In this document: positions 24,244 through 36,350 of the stretch, in pieces
How positions within the stretch are numbered: position 1 is the stretch's first letter
Layout of the letters: the number at the start of each line of letters is the position of its first letter
Origin: Melieria omissa
Lineage: Eukaryota > Arthropoda > Insecta > Diptera > Ulidiidae
Direction of reading: 5' to 3'
NCBI GenBank assembly: GCA_963971225.1
Contig: OZ020267.1
Coordinates: 113,966,936-114,030,935, forward strand
DNA: 64,000 nt
Made by a program: the position numbers and the translations under genes
The notes under the pieces: model-generated
Seen by the model: the letters and a program-made list of their open reading frames with translations, nothing else
Databases searched by the model: none
What the model was told of the DNA's origin: nothing

Positions 24244-24869
24244 TCGCACACGCACTTCAAGAGTGACACAACTCAAAAAGCTTAATTTTCGGGTTTATGT
24301 GTTAATACTGTGCACAATGCATTAATCTACCAATTAGCAAAAGCTCAGTATATTTTGTTGTTGTTAACTGTTGCAAAAATACTGTTAGGTCTCTCTCCAT
24401 GTCAGAAGTTTGATGCTATTTGATTGCTGCAGCTCAATGCAAAAGAGTCCTTACTCAAATTGTGTCACTTTTGACGAAATAAATGTTTGTTAAAGTTAAT
24501 TTTAAGCAAAATTCTGACAATTTTTGTATATATTTTTAATTTTAAAATTAATTATGAATTTCAAAATTTTTCTTTCAACTTTTTAACATTTCATTTCTAA
24601 TTATTAAATTCAGAAAAAGTGGCATAACTTGAAATAATTCGGCAATTATTGAATTAAAATATCATCAAAATAGTCACAAATTAAAAATTTTGGATTTTCT
24701 AGTGTAAAATAAAAAAAATTCTTGCAACTTATCATAAAGCATAATCTGTAAGGATTTTCTACTGAACGGTCTATACGTTATTTTAAAAAAATGTTTATTT
24801 AGCTCAAAAACAGTTTTTTGCGTTTCCTGAAAAATTTTGAGTTGTGTCACTTTTGTTGTGCGTGTGCGA
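24244..24869 (+). mobile_element. 626-bp MITE, copy 2
   Basis: Same family and orientation as 12028-12662: TIRs TCGCACACGCACTTCAAGAG on the left and its diverged complement on the right, TA at 24242-24243 and 24870-24871. Small indels and scattered substitutions separate the copies. Confidence 0.9.
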
Positions 24870-27800
24870 TATGTAGTTCCATTCTTCAGTTTTCAAAATA
24901 TAAAACTGTCTAAGGCCATCCGCCATTTTGTACCATTTGGGAAACACCACATCACACCAACCACAACCAAATTGGCAAATTTTTACTCATAAAAACTATC
25001 AACTCAAAACCTTTCAACTTTAAAAGTAAAGTGAAATAACACAACACGCCACATGTCGTCCAGCCTTTTTGACGAACAGCACAAACTCAACCACCCGCCC
25101 ACCCACCCAACCGTACTTAACGACAGACAGTCAGCCAGCAACATGCAATTAGCCATTTCAGCCGCTTAGTGCAGAACTTTAACGTCAATTTGTTATTTTT
25201 ATTGCAAAATACAGCAGCCAGTGGAAAACATTAAGTGTAGTTAAATGTTTGTTGTATAGAATAAAAGTACAGAAACAAAACAAAATGAAATTTGTTGCAA
25301 AAAACATTGAAACTGAGACTCAAACTATACGAAACGTCGAGCGAAGCGAAGCGAACGTGCAATTGTATTAATGAACTACGGCTGTCCGACTCGTCTTCGG
25401 CCCCCTGCGGCCGGCACTCGGTGTGCCTGTTTGTGGATGTGTATGTATATGTGTGTGTGTAGTAATTTTTCCGAGGACGGTCAATGGACTAGATGCAAAA
25501 TCAAAACATATCTCATACCATACAGACTGTCTATATTTGTCTGTTTGAGCGCACAACACCGCCGCAATGTGTTTGTATTTGCTGTGTTGTTGCTGTGTTC
25601 GCTGATGATGATGATGTGCTGGTTTAAAAATGCTAAGCACACATGTGAGTCTTTTTTGGTTTGTTGTTGTTGCCACTTGGTTTGTTACTTTTGCCGTCAT
25701 CACAGAAAATACGACTGGCTGATTGGCTGGCAGCTATAGGTGGCAGTTTCCTGTGTGCATAACTTTAAATACTCAAAGCACTGCAGCAACAACAACACTT
25801 AAGGCAAGAACTGGCCGTATCAGTCTCTCAAAAATTAAGGAAAAGCAACAAATTCCTTCACTTTGTTTTGCTTAATTGTGCAAAATACATTAAGTGGAAA
25901 TCCCAGTTGACGCATAAATGGACTTTTAGCTGCATTCGATACATCTTTATGGGTTAAAGAAGCTAAAAGTTCCTCCGATTATACCATAAAAATGTAATGA
26001 CTTTGTTATCTTTTGTTGAAACGTTTATGGAGTTGAAAAAGTTCAGTTTGTTGTTCTTCAAATGGTGTTCATATCTTTCTTGTTGCAATGAATGAGTTGG
26101 CATTTAAATATCTGATTTGCGACATTTGAACCACAATGGCAAACAAATGTTCAGCTTAACATTTTATTTCCAAGTGGGTTAACCTGGGTCTCATACTAAT
26201 CTTAATGCTTTAATAAAACAAACAGCAATTCTTCTTCGCGATTTCGATTGGATTGTTGAGCTCCCCAATTATTGGCCACCAATCTGTGTGTATCTGCAGT
26301 CACCACACAAAACGCCAAACAAGCTGACAACTTTATTACCGGTTAATCACAACAAATCAACGATCTAAGAATAGTTTCGCCTTCGGTGCAGACGATTAGC
26401 AAAAGCCACAACACAACAACACAAACACAATTCAGTAGGCAATTGCAAGCAACATTTAAAACAAGTTGAAGGTTAATCGGAATTGTTGACGAAATTTTCA
26501 CAAAAGCCACACGTACACAACAGTTTTCTTAGAAATCGTTAAAACCGACTGACAAACCAAACAATACAAACATTAAAGCGCTGTGTGCAATGCAAAGATG
26601 CGAATCAGCAACTTAATAGCCACTTTAGGCGCTTTAATTAGCAATTTTTGAAAACATACAAAAATATTTTGCTTTGCTTGGGAGTCGTTGTGTAGATTCT
26701 TTAGCCCGAAAACGTTCAAGTGAAACATTTTGGAAACGGATAAAGTAATATTTGCACGAATTGACGACACGTAAAAATATTCTGGGAAATTTATTGAAAG
26801 CCACAATGAAAAAGTGTTTAAGCTGAGTCAGCGTCATATTTGGGGTTTTAAACAAAAGCAATAACAACATTTTAAATTTAAAAGTATTCGCGATCACAAC
26901 ATTTTAAAGATCAATGAACGTTTTTGTATTTCGATTTCGTCAGAGCAGTTAATTGGAGGAAGTGAACTACTAAAGCAGAGCTCAAGTAAAACTTGAGCAA
27001 AATAAATCAAATCAATTGAACGCTGTAATTTTAACTTGCAAATACCACTTGTTGGCATATAACTAAATTGTATTATGTATGTATATGTATGTATATGAGT
27101 GTGTGTTTGTGTGCCTTTTGAAATTTACATGCAGCCAGGCCGCAAAACCATGCAATGATTTCCGAGTGTCTGGCCTGGTCTGGTGTTTACACCAAACACA
27201 CAAACGAAGCACCAAAACACTTAAATTATTCTACTTAATTATTTTTTCATGCTACTTGTGAGCTGCTTTTTTCCTACTTATTCATTTTCAGTTTCATGAA
27301 CAGAATTGTTCGACCAAATCAAGAAGTGGTCAACCTTCAAAACTTAAGTAAATGATAAGCTAACTACTGTTGCCTGTTGATTATTGGTTGTTGCCTCTTG
27401 CCTCTTGCAGTACTAGTGTGTGTCTATATATATATATATGTTGGTGTGTGTATATTTTTTGTGCGCAACATATCCATACTTGAGTATTGTGACGTTTTTC
27501 GCTTTTCAGTCTGGCGTTGGCTTGGCGCTGCAGCGGCTCGACTTCATAATCCGACACACGCAAATATCATCGGAATGTTTGTATTAATTCTCGGTGTCGA
27601 CACTGCAATTGCCCAGAATCTGCTTTTTGCAAGCGGCTCGTCACTGTGAGCGCTGCTTGGCCAACAACAGCGTTAAGAACGGTGACGATGCCCATCTAAT
27701 TTGCGGTTGTTTGGTGGGAATTTCGAATTCGCAATGGGTGTGGTTGGTGATGGTTTTACAATCGTAAAACAACAATAAATATTTGTGATAAGCAACTCGA

Positions 27801-29428
27801 TTTCTATGCTATCGACTTTTCGCATAAAAATGAAAAGTTTTCAAAGCAAAACAAAATGTTTGCCATTTATTTTTTAAGTCCCAGAAGCCTGCAATTAAAC
27901 ACCGCTCGAGTAGCTGAAAGCGGTCTGTGGCCGTAAACACTTCGACGGCGCAGCCGCAGTCGCAGTCACTGAAGTGAAAAATTTGCACTGCGCGCCAAAG
28001 TTGGCAATAAGTATGCGTGCCGTAAGCGGTGCCGGCCAATGTGGCAGTCATAAAGACTACAATGCGGCCACTTGACCTTCGGTTAATGTGCAAACAGTTT
28101 TTATTTTCTATACTTTTTTTCATCAATTCAATTTTTGTTTTTACTGCATCTGTCTGATAACTATTGTTCAGCGCTGTACTAATACTTGTACCTACATATA
28201 CTTGTTGTTTTTGTTATTACTGTTAAATGTACGAATTTTTTTTTTAACCGCAACTTATTTATAAAATAATGAAACATTTTCTTGACAATTCAGAAACCTT
28301 TCGTTATGTGTATTTAAATTAAAATATTTACATTAATTATAATATTTACATAAAATATTAAATAAATTTTAATTATTAAATCACTCCCTTTTTTCGCTGC
28401 CAACTCCAAAACCGAGCATACATACATTTGTTGCTTTTGTTATTACTGTTAAATGTAAGAATTTTTTTTTTAACCACAACTAATTTATAAAAGAAATGCA
28501 AAATGTTCTTTACAGTTCTAAAGCCATTCGTAGAAAATAAAAATTTGTTATATTTATATTTATTTATTTTATTTATTTAATTTAAATTAAAATATATATT
28601 AAATTATAAAAACAATTACTGTCACCTGATTCCAATCATTTTATATTTAGGAAAAATCAAAATCTTTATTCATTTCTTGAATTTCTTCTCCATTTTTCGA
28701 TACCAACTCAAAAACCTAAATCAACTGAGTAGTCTTGGCCAGTGACTCCGCAGCACCCTGTACATGAAAATCGAGCTGCGTCTGTCAAATGGTTGTGGCT
28801 GGCCAGCCACCACGCTGCACAGCCTTGCTTTGTAATTTACCATAAAACCACAATAATTTCATTTTAACTAGCGTTTTATAGAATTTCTTATGCTCATAAA
28901 CGTAATTATAATTTAATTAAATTTGATTAACACACTCAACGTTTTCCGAAGTCAAAGTTTATTAGCCTCATAGTTGAAGCAGCCTTCGGCGCAACCAACT
29001 CAACTCCGTGTCGGCCTGTACAACTAAACAGTGGCACTTGTTTGATGAGCGCTACGAAAGTGTTGTGGTCAAGCATGGCCCTCGATTCGTTTTAATAAAA
29101 ACTTTATGAAAGCGTGCACTAAATAATTTGAAACAAAAAATTTATAATTGTTAGATCCCGGGCTCACCGAAAAAAATTTACCCTGTCGTCCACGGTACCA
29201 TCGAGAGTGAGAAATATGTTCTTAAAAGACTGTTAAGACAGAACGTTAAGTTACATAAAACATTTTCGCCAAGCAGATATGACAGGTTAGCCCCGAAGGA
29301 TCACACAAAGGCGACCATGAATGTGATTTAAAAAAACAAAACCATGTCATGTAATTTTAATTTGTGTCTAAATTTTGCACCATACATATACAGATATATA
29401 CATAAATGCTACATTTATTGTCCATTAA
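24870..29428. other. Gene-free region
   Basis: No coding exon is recognised. 25040-25740 and 27900-28080 are GC-richer islands with open frames on both strands that look like chance. A pair of direct repeats lies at 28193-28540. The remainder is AT-rich. Confidence 0.4.
28193..28540 (+). repeat. Direct repeat pair, ~110 bp, 228 bp apart
   Basis: The block around TTTGTTATTACTGTTAAATG (28209-28228 and 28437-28456), followed by a T9-10 run and TTAACC-CAACT-ATTTATAAAA, occurs twice with a few substitutions. Confidence 0.75.
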
Positions 29429-29946
29429 CCCTTCGCTGCATGGCATTGCATATATGCAATGTTAACTTTTCATAGATATGGAAACTATTCTGTTCACTAT
29501 TTTACAGTCATTCATCCTTCAGTTGTGTCTTTTATGTTAAAACATTTGATTACCAACGGAATTTTGCGAATATCATTGAAAGTATGTTGAAAAGAATCGA
29601 AAAAACCATAATTGTTTCGATTTAGTGAAAGAATTTTGGTTATTGTTGGCGATGGTGATATGGCAGTGGCCGTCGTTCAGCTGTTTAACGCGTTGAATTA
29701 CGAGTATACAGAGACGCCTGACCTCTGTTCGACTTCCCGTAGTAGCCAATACTAAAACATAGATTAAACCGAATTTCATTTCGGCGGTAGCGGTCTCACA
29801 AGGATACGGAACATGTTCGCAAAACTTCTTTCATAGATACAGGAATTTAACAAAACTTCCTTTTTACCATCAGAACTTCACAAGCAACAAAAATTATATG
29901 ACAAAAATGTTTTCCCTTCACGTAAATTAAATCATGCAACGAAGGG
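29429..29946. mobile_element. 518-bp piggyBac-like MITE
   Basis: TTAA lies on both sides (29425-29428 and 29947-29950). The inverted ends are CCCTTCGCTGCATG and the complement of CATGCAACGAAGGG. TTAA target plus CCC-initial TIRs is the signature of piggyBac. A subterminal palindrome, CATTGCATATATGCAATG, follows the left end. There is no transposase. Confidence 0.87.
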
Positions 29947-30645
29947 TTAACAAATCCCTTAACCTCTTCCTACACAACATTTCAACGCACGTAATTTCCT
30001 TTGTTGCTCGAAAGTCATTAATTTGAATTTTGTAAATTCCGCGCCATTACGCGTAATTCACCAACAGACAGCTGTATTTAACCGATCCCTATTAGTCGGG
30101 AAGGCCAGCACCAGCACCACAAAGCAACAACAATTCGCTGCAGTTTAGCATTGCCGATCGCTTGTTTCTACATTTAACGCCATTTGCACAAACTACAATT
30201 TGCCATGAATTTACGCTTTTTGCCTTGTTTCCCTCTATTTTTTTGTTTTTGTTGTTATTCTCCTGCGTTTTCATTGTAATGGTAAATGAAAAGATACGAA
30301 AAAACACAGGTGCCCAAGTATCTGCGTAATTCGGTGAAGACTGCTGGCCCAAGTGGCTTGACGCCATTATTGATCGTTACATTGCACGTACAGTGACGAT
30401 GCGGAATTGCAATTAATGTTTAAACGATCTCACTCCTCTCCCTGTTTGTCTTTATTGTCTACTGTGCTTCGGCGCTGCGCAGTGCGTTAATGCACTTTTG
30501 CTTATAAATAACAGAATTAACAATTATAATGCTATTAAAATAGGCAAAAAATTGAATTTTTACGAACGTCGAAAATGCAGAATCATGTTTATAGGGTAAT
30601 GGATATGGTTACTCTTGGCATAAATCAAGAAACGACACTGCAGTG

Positions 30646-30653
30646 TATCGATA
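30646..30653. promoter_or_regulatory. DRE motif TATCGATA
   Basis: A perfect copy of the Drosophila DNA-replication-related element, bound by DREF at many housekeeping promoters. It lies about 600 bp upstream of the dynactin p25 start. That is further than usual, so its role is uncertain. Confidence 0.3.
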
Positions 30654-31241
30654 GTCTGTCTGGATGATTAGCCTGCAGTGGTGCACACAAAATTTCATCT
30701 CAGCGAGATTTGGTACACAACTTTTGAACTTAATACAAATATTTCAAGGGGATTGACCGCCTCTCTGCGTGTGCTACTGTTTGCCTATATAAAGTAATAT
30801 ATGTATAATAACATTCGTTTGTGATGTTGTCAAGTTGAGCTTATTTTTTTTTTTTAAGCAGAATTGTAAAGAATAAAATCTGATTTTTCGTGACAATCAG
30901 ACTGAAACGCACTGTAGGTTGGGTTAAATTAAGTAAATTAAGCAAGAGATCACTTAAAATTAAAATTTTTTAAATGTAGATACGAACCTTTGTTTTTTTT
31001 TTGGTTTACTCGAAATCAACTACATTCATCTCGTTTCAACAAAAATACATGGCTGGCAGCACCAATAACTAGTCAGCTGTTCTCAACTCTGCTACCGCTG
31101 ACAACTGACAGCTCACTGTGGTGAATATTCAATGAAAACATTTTAGTGACGATTTTGTGCTATTTGCTATTTGCATTCGCTCCAATATTTGCATTCCTCA
31201 TTAGTAAATAAATAAATAATTTGTACGAAATCTAGCCGATC

Positions 31242-31964
31242 ATGGAGATTGCGGACACCTATTACAGCAAAGACGAATATGTGGAAACTGTAAGCGAGCG
31301 CAAACTATCCATTGGAGAAACGCCGATGACCTCATAGTCCCCACTCGCAGCCAAAGTAAACATTCATTTTTTGTTGCGGTTTCTTGCAGGCATCGGGTAA
31401 CAAAGTGAGCCGCCAGACCGTTCTCTGTGGTTCGCAAAATATTGTGCTCAACGGCAAGGTGATAGTGCAGAGCGGTGCCATAATACGCGGCGATCTGGCC
31501 AACGTACGCACCGGCCGCTATTGTGTCATCAGCAAGAACGCTGTAATACGCCCACCCTACAAGCAGTTCAGCAAAGGCATTGCCTTCTTTCCCATGCACA
31601 TTGGAGATCATGTCTTTCTCGGCGAAGGAGCGGTAGTTTCTGCTGGCGTTATTGGCTCCTTTGTTTACATTGGCAAAAATGCAATTATTGTAAGTGAAAG
31701 AAAGAAATTGTTGTTGCAAAGATTATTACTTTCTGTCGATTGTAGGGTCGCCGATGTGTGCTAAAAGACTGTTGCATCATTGAAGATGGCGCTGTGTTGC
31801 CGCCGGAGACAACTGTGGCCAGCTACATGCGGTACACGGCCAAGGGCACCATCGAAGGCGGACAGGGGAATCCCAACTTTGTGCCGGCCGCCATGCAGGA
31901 TCAAATGATCGAGTACACAAAGTCGTTTTATGAACACTTCCTGCGCAGTCCGCAAGCTGCTTAA
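31242..31964 (+). CDS. DCTN5-p25: Dynactin subunit 5 (p25)
   Basis: Encodes the p25 subunit of the dynactin pointed-end complex, which helps dynein-dynactin engage endomembrane cargo in the cytoplasm. Three exons join in phase 0: 31242-31289 (16 codons, ending VET/GTAAGC), 31390-31689 and 31746-31964, giving 188 residues against 182 in human. The protein begins [20 protein letters not shown]. It has the family core [37 protein letters not shown] and [20 protein letters not shown], the hexapeptide turns of a left-handed beta-helix (about residues 35-150). [20 protein letters not shown] opens exon 3. The C-terminal ~45 residues are more divergent from human. A polyadenylation signal AATAAA at 32031 lies 67 bases after the stop. 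The convergent neighbour ANKRD49 ends only 167 bp away. Confidence 0.96.
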
Positions 31965-32030
31965 TATGGTATTAAAAAGTCGTAAATGTATCCTTTAAAT
32001 GTGTATTTAGTACCTACTATTAGAGTTAAT

Positions 32031-32036
32031 AATAAA
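32031..32036 (+). terminator. Polyadenylation signal of dynactin p25
   Basis: AATAAA, 67 bases past the stop codon; another AATAAA occurs at 32094. Either could end the transcript inside the short convergent spacer. Confidence 0.55.
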
Positions 32037-32131
32037 CTTAGGCATACTTATACTACTATGCTGCAGGACTAAAAGCTCCCATTACATTGTACTAATAAAA
32101 ACAAAAGCTGAATTTATTAATACACACCCAA

Positions 32132-32840
32132 TTAGTCAATGAGGCCAGTTTCGCAATTGAATGCCGGGTGACCCATTTCAAAGACAACGTGCGTCATGCC
32201 CGTTCGCCTGGCAATCGCATCAGCAGTCTCCTCGGAATTGTTCAGTGCATGTGCATTAATATTACGGTCCATCAACAACACCACAGCCGTGTTGCGGCAA
32301 TTCGAAACAGTTGCTGCCACATGCAGCGGCGTCTGTTCGCCCTCCGACTTGACATTTACATCGGACCCATGCTGCAGCAGTAGGGCAGCGCACTCTGCAT
32401 TGCTCCACTTGCATGCCGAGTGCAAAGGCGTCCAGCCCATGTTGGTCAACGCATTCGGATTGGCTTTGTACTGCAGCAGTAACTTGGCAATGTCCACAAA
32501 GTTATTGTAGCAGGCACGATGCAGCGGTGTGTACCCGTCGTCGTCGACCGCTGCGACAGCCTCTGGGTCTAATTTGAGTATTTCGCGCACCTCGTCGATT
32601 TTGTTCTCATTGACCGCCCACAAAATCATGCGCTCAATACTGGCTAAAAGTCGGGATGGAAGAACGATTAATGAATTATGACAAAAATTTGTAGTGGAAC
32701 ATACCTTGGGGATTTTTGTCTTCCTCTATCAAATCGTCGGCATCATCGTCCCAGCCGCTCACAAACATACCACGCGGCACCTTGGCATAGCGCAGCTTCT
32801 CCAGTTGCGACTGCTCGTCGTCGGAATCGTAATCTCCCAT
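32132..32840 (-). CDS. ANKRD49: Ankyrin repeat domain protein 49 homologue
   Basis: Two exons, 32840-32705 (45 codons plus one base) and 32643-32132, join through a 61-bp intron (CAAG/GTATGT ... TTTTAG/CC) into 215 residues. The acidic N-terminus (MGDYDSDDEQSQLEKLRYAK, then SGWDDDADDLIEEDKNPQ) precedes ankyrin repeats from about residue 52: DDDGYTPLHRACYNNFVDIA, MGWTPLHSACKWSNAECAAL and EGEQTPLHVAATVSNCRNTA. It ends with the ANKRD49-type tail SEETADAIARRTGMTHVVFE. The order and the sequence WTPLHSACKW match vertebrate ANKRD49, a small nuclear ankyrin protein whose molecular role is poorly defined. The gene is divergent from the ING gene (474 bp between ATGs) and convergent with dynactin p25. 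A minus-strand AATAAA (32118-32113) sits just beyond the stop. Confidence 0.92.
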
Positions 32841-33314
32841 TGTTGTTCAATTATATCGCCGGTTCCACGCAGCAACATTGACAGTCGCTTCTAATTTTGT
32901 CTCGATTTTCTATATTACATTTCGGTTCTCATGCAAGCAGAGCTGCCGCAGTTTTTTTATAATCTGCTTCACCAATAACACGAAGGGAACTTTTTTTTGC
33001 CACTTTGATGTTACCAAAGTTAAGCGGCCGGCACAAATAGCAGCAAATTAACCAAAAATAGATAAAAAACTCTTGTTATTCACAAAAACGAGTCATATGT
33101 ACTTTTCGGCCGTAGGTGTTAACGCAAGCCGAAGCTTCGTTGGCAATTGGAAAAAATTGGTGCTTGGCAGCTCTGCTACTTCACAACTTTTCCTCTTTGA
33201 CAGTTTACTTTTTTATATTCGCATCAAATCAAATTATATCCTAGCAAAAAACTTCGGAATACTCCAATAGTTGCACAAAAATAAATTGAACACTTAAAAC
33301 AAAACCAAAGAGAA
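32841..33314. promoter_or_regulatory. Divergent promoter between ANKRD49 and the ING gene
   Basis: 474 bp separate two start codons pointing away from each other, so both promoters and leaders must lie here or overlap. No TATA box at a convincing position and no DRE was found. Confidence 0.6.
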
Positions 33315-35095
33315 ATGTCGTCAGCCATTTACTTGGAAAATTATCTGGATGGTAAATAAGTTTTCTATTACTCCAACTCGACGATGTAAATTACATACAA
33401 CATAAACTATGTTCATAAGGCTTGGAATCGCTACCCACCGAATTGGAGAGAAACTTCAAGCTAATGCGCAAATTGGACGATCGCGCACAAACGGCCATGA
33501 AAAGCATCGACGGCTTCGCCAAAGAGTTCATGCGCTGCTTGGCGGGCGAAGCAGGTGCTGCCATGAGCGACGAGGAGCGCAAGGAGCGACTGACGAACAT
33601 ACAGACACTCTTCGGCAGAGCAAAGGAGTACAGCGATGACAAAGTGCAGCTGGCTATACAGACGTACGAGCTGGTGGACAAGCAAATCCGACGGCTGGAC
33701 AATGATCTGGCGCGCTTCGAGGGCGAGATTCAAGAAAAGGCCTCGTCGACGCGCAGCAAATCCGAGGAGGCGGTGGTCAAGAGTAAGACGACCACATTTT
33801 CAATGTGTTTTATACTTAAATGCTCGGCTCTTGCAGAGGGGCGCAAAAAGGCTAAAGATACTAAAGTCGCGGGCAAGCGCAAACGCACCGGTTCATCGGA
33901 CGAGGAGACGCGGGTAAATACAACGGCCGCATCGAGTGGCGCCACCGGGGGGCAAGGTAGCAAAAAGAAACGGCAGAAGGTAAATCAAGAAAAAGAAACA
34001 CGCAAGGGGGGTCAAAAGGTAATCATCACATTCCACATACTCATTTAACGCAATTTGTACATTCGAGTTTGCATCAATTTAGTAGCTTCTTTCTGTTCTG
34101 CCTCTTTTGGTCTTTTTTCAATTTGTTTGTAGTGCATTTGTTGGAATAGGCTTAATTGACAATTGTTTCGGGAAGTAATTTCATAGCAAAGCTTATTGCA
34201 GATTTGGTAGCCTTACGATTTTTGCATTTTCGGCTTTAAACTGATTTGCCTTATATCTTCAAATGTGAAAAATATATCCTTGAAGCTCTGTGTTTTAAAT
34301 AAGTGTTTGTAAATCTTTGCTGCCGAACCTCTTTTAGCGGAAAAGTACTTTTGGCCAGCCAATAATCTAGTTTATAACTTGCAATACGCATGAGACCTTT
34401 CTCATAGTTTAGTTAACATTTAAAATATTACTTTGTTTTCGAAAAAATAAGTTTTTATTGATTTATTTTTAAAAACATTGTTATTACAAGTTGTAGACAT
34501 TTACTTCTTTAAAAATTCCACATCAAATGTTTTGCATGCATTCCTTCAATTTCATTCACTTCATTTCATCAATCTTCATTAGTCATATTGCATATTGGTT
34601 GGCATATGTTTTTTGGTAAAATGTTCTATATATATTCAACTATTTAGTTTTAGTTTGCAAATTACACAAATTGGCAATCGCTTCTCACAAATATGAAGCC
34701 AACCAAAATCGACTTTTGCTTTCCCGTATTTGTTAATGTTAAACTATTCAATTGTAATTTGTTGCCGCAGAAAAATGCCGATATCGAGGATTCCGAGAAG
34801 GAATCATGCCTTACCGCGGCCACACATCCGAGTGACGTGCTCGACATGCCGGTCGATCCGAACGAGCCCACATACTGCCTGTGCCATCAGGTGTCCTACG
34901 GCGAAATGATTGGATGCGACAATCCCGATGTGAGTAGCGCAACACTGTACAAAACCGCATCCGAAGTTATATTCCACTTATTCCCGTTTTCAGTGCCCGA
35001 TTGAATGGTTCCACTTTGCCTGCGTTGGCCTAACTACAAAACCGAAAGGAAAATGGTTCTGCCCCAAATGCACGCAAGACAGAAAGAAGAAATAA
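33315..35095 (+). CDS. Ing5: Inhibitor of growth protein, ING4/5 type
   Basis: A subunit of histone acetyltransferase complexes that reads H3K4me3 through its PHD finger. Exons: 33315-33351, 33420-33782, 33837-34018, 34771-34929 and 34994-35095, all phase-consistent, 280 residues. The N-terminal ING coiled-coil domain ([20 protein letters not shown], residues 1 to ~105) is followed by a Lys/Arg-rich nuclear localisation stretch (~130-195). The C-terminal PHD finger has all eight ligands: C230, C232, C243, C248, H254, C257, C270, C273, with the aromatic-cage context YGEMIGCDN and [11 protein letters not shown] second donor, AAG/GTAAAT at 33979/33980, is in the same phase and closer to consensus. 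If used, the product loses 13 residues (267 aa). The 752-bp intron 3 holds no other gene. Confidence 0.95.
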
Positions 35096-36350
35096 ATGCG
35101 TGGAGGCAGTTTAGGTATACAGTGAAAATGAATTCCGAAGGTTACAGACAACTAATTATATTATTGTCAGCGCCCGCTGGTATGAACAGCGCACTATATC
35201 ATTATTTTAATGTGTTGTATCTTATGTATTACCACAATTTAAGTAATGTCTAAAATGTAAATGTAGCATTTAGAAGGGCCGCAGCTAATGATATCACTGC
35301 ATTAAACCCATTTAGTGCACATTAGCTGGAAGTTTATTATATGAATTTTCATTAAAAGAATTGAGAAATACATTTTAAGCGTTTTTCAAATCAAAAACCA
35401 ATTTTTATTTTTAGCCAACTGTCGATTAGTAGATTATATAACAAATTAAAATTTGAACATATCTGTTAGTCTCACGTTGTCTTAATTGATACTATCAGAT
35501 AATATAAGAACTAGTTATTGTAAGTTCATTTTTTAAATCATCCATGCTTTTCCTTGAAATACACTAGCGCTGCGATGCAAGTCGTCTCAGCACTTGCGCA
35601 ATCGCAGTGGATTAATGAAAGCTTGCAGTTTGATAAATGCATTCATATATGATTTATTGAAATTTTGTGATTAAATCGCAATTCTTATGGTAATAACAGT
35701 TCGTATTTTGAATTTACAAATAATGCAACAAATTTATGGTCAAAGTGCAGTCGAACTGTTCTGATTTTTCATTAAAAGGTGTAAATATTCAATTAAATTT
35801 TAATGTTTTTTGTTTTTTACCTATTGTACGCAACTAATTAATTCCGGCAGAGCTTAAATCATTATTATTGAATTTGTGTAATGCCTTCGAGATCCTAATA
35901 CCACATATAACTTGTTTTCTTGTTTTTCTTTCAACTTCAATACAGATTTTGGTTTTTTTTTAATTGTTTTTTTTTTGTGGACAAGTCACAAAAAAGTGAA
36001 GAATAGCCTTTCGATTACAGATTCTATGTGTGTCGCTCTCAAAAGACAATTACATTCAAATTGCATTTATTGCACGAACGCGATTTCTTCTCTCTATCTT
36101 AATTACTTTGTGGGACTTGCGAATGATAATGAAAACAAAATTTATGCACTTACTGGGAATCCATAAGTGTGTCTAATGGTTCAAGTAATAGCTAGTCAAC
36201 TGAAATCTTGTTAGAGTGGTCACAATGCGCAGGAAATAGGAAGCAAAGTATAGAGAATAGATTAGAATGGTGTGAAGAAAGTGTCATAGTGGTTTGTTAT
36301 GCTCGTCCGCCGCTTGCCGTTTCACATCACCCAAAGCTGGTGGTCGGCGC
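35096..36350. other. Intergenic spacer between convergent ING and STARD7 genes
   Basis: AT-rich, no further gene. It should contain the 3' UTRs of both convergent neighbours. AATAAA overlaps the ING stop codon (35091-35096); later signals are likelier to be used. Confidence 0.6.

Noticed and set aside
31240..31719. 159-codon open frame on the minus strand
   Set aside because: It is the antisense shadow of dynactin p25 exons and crosses their introns; the plus-strand protein is clearly the real one.
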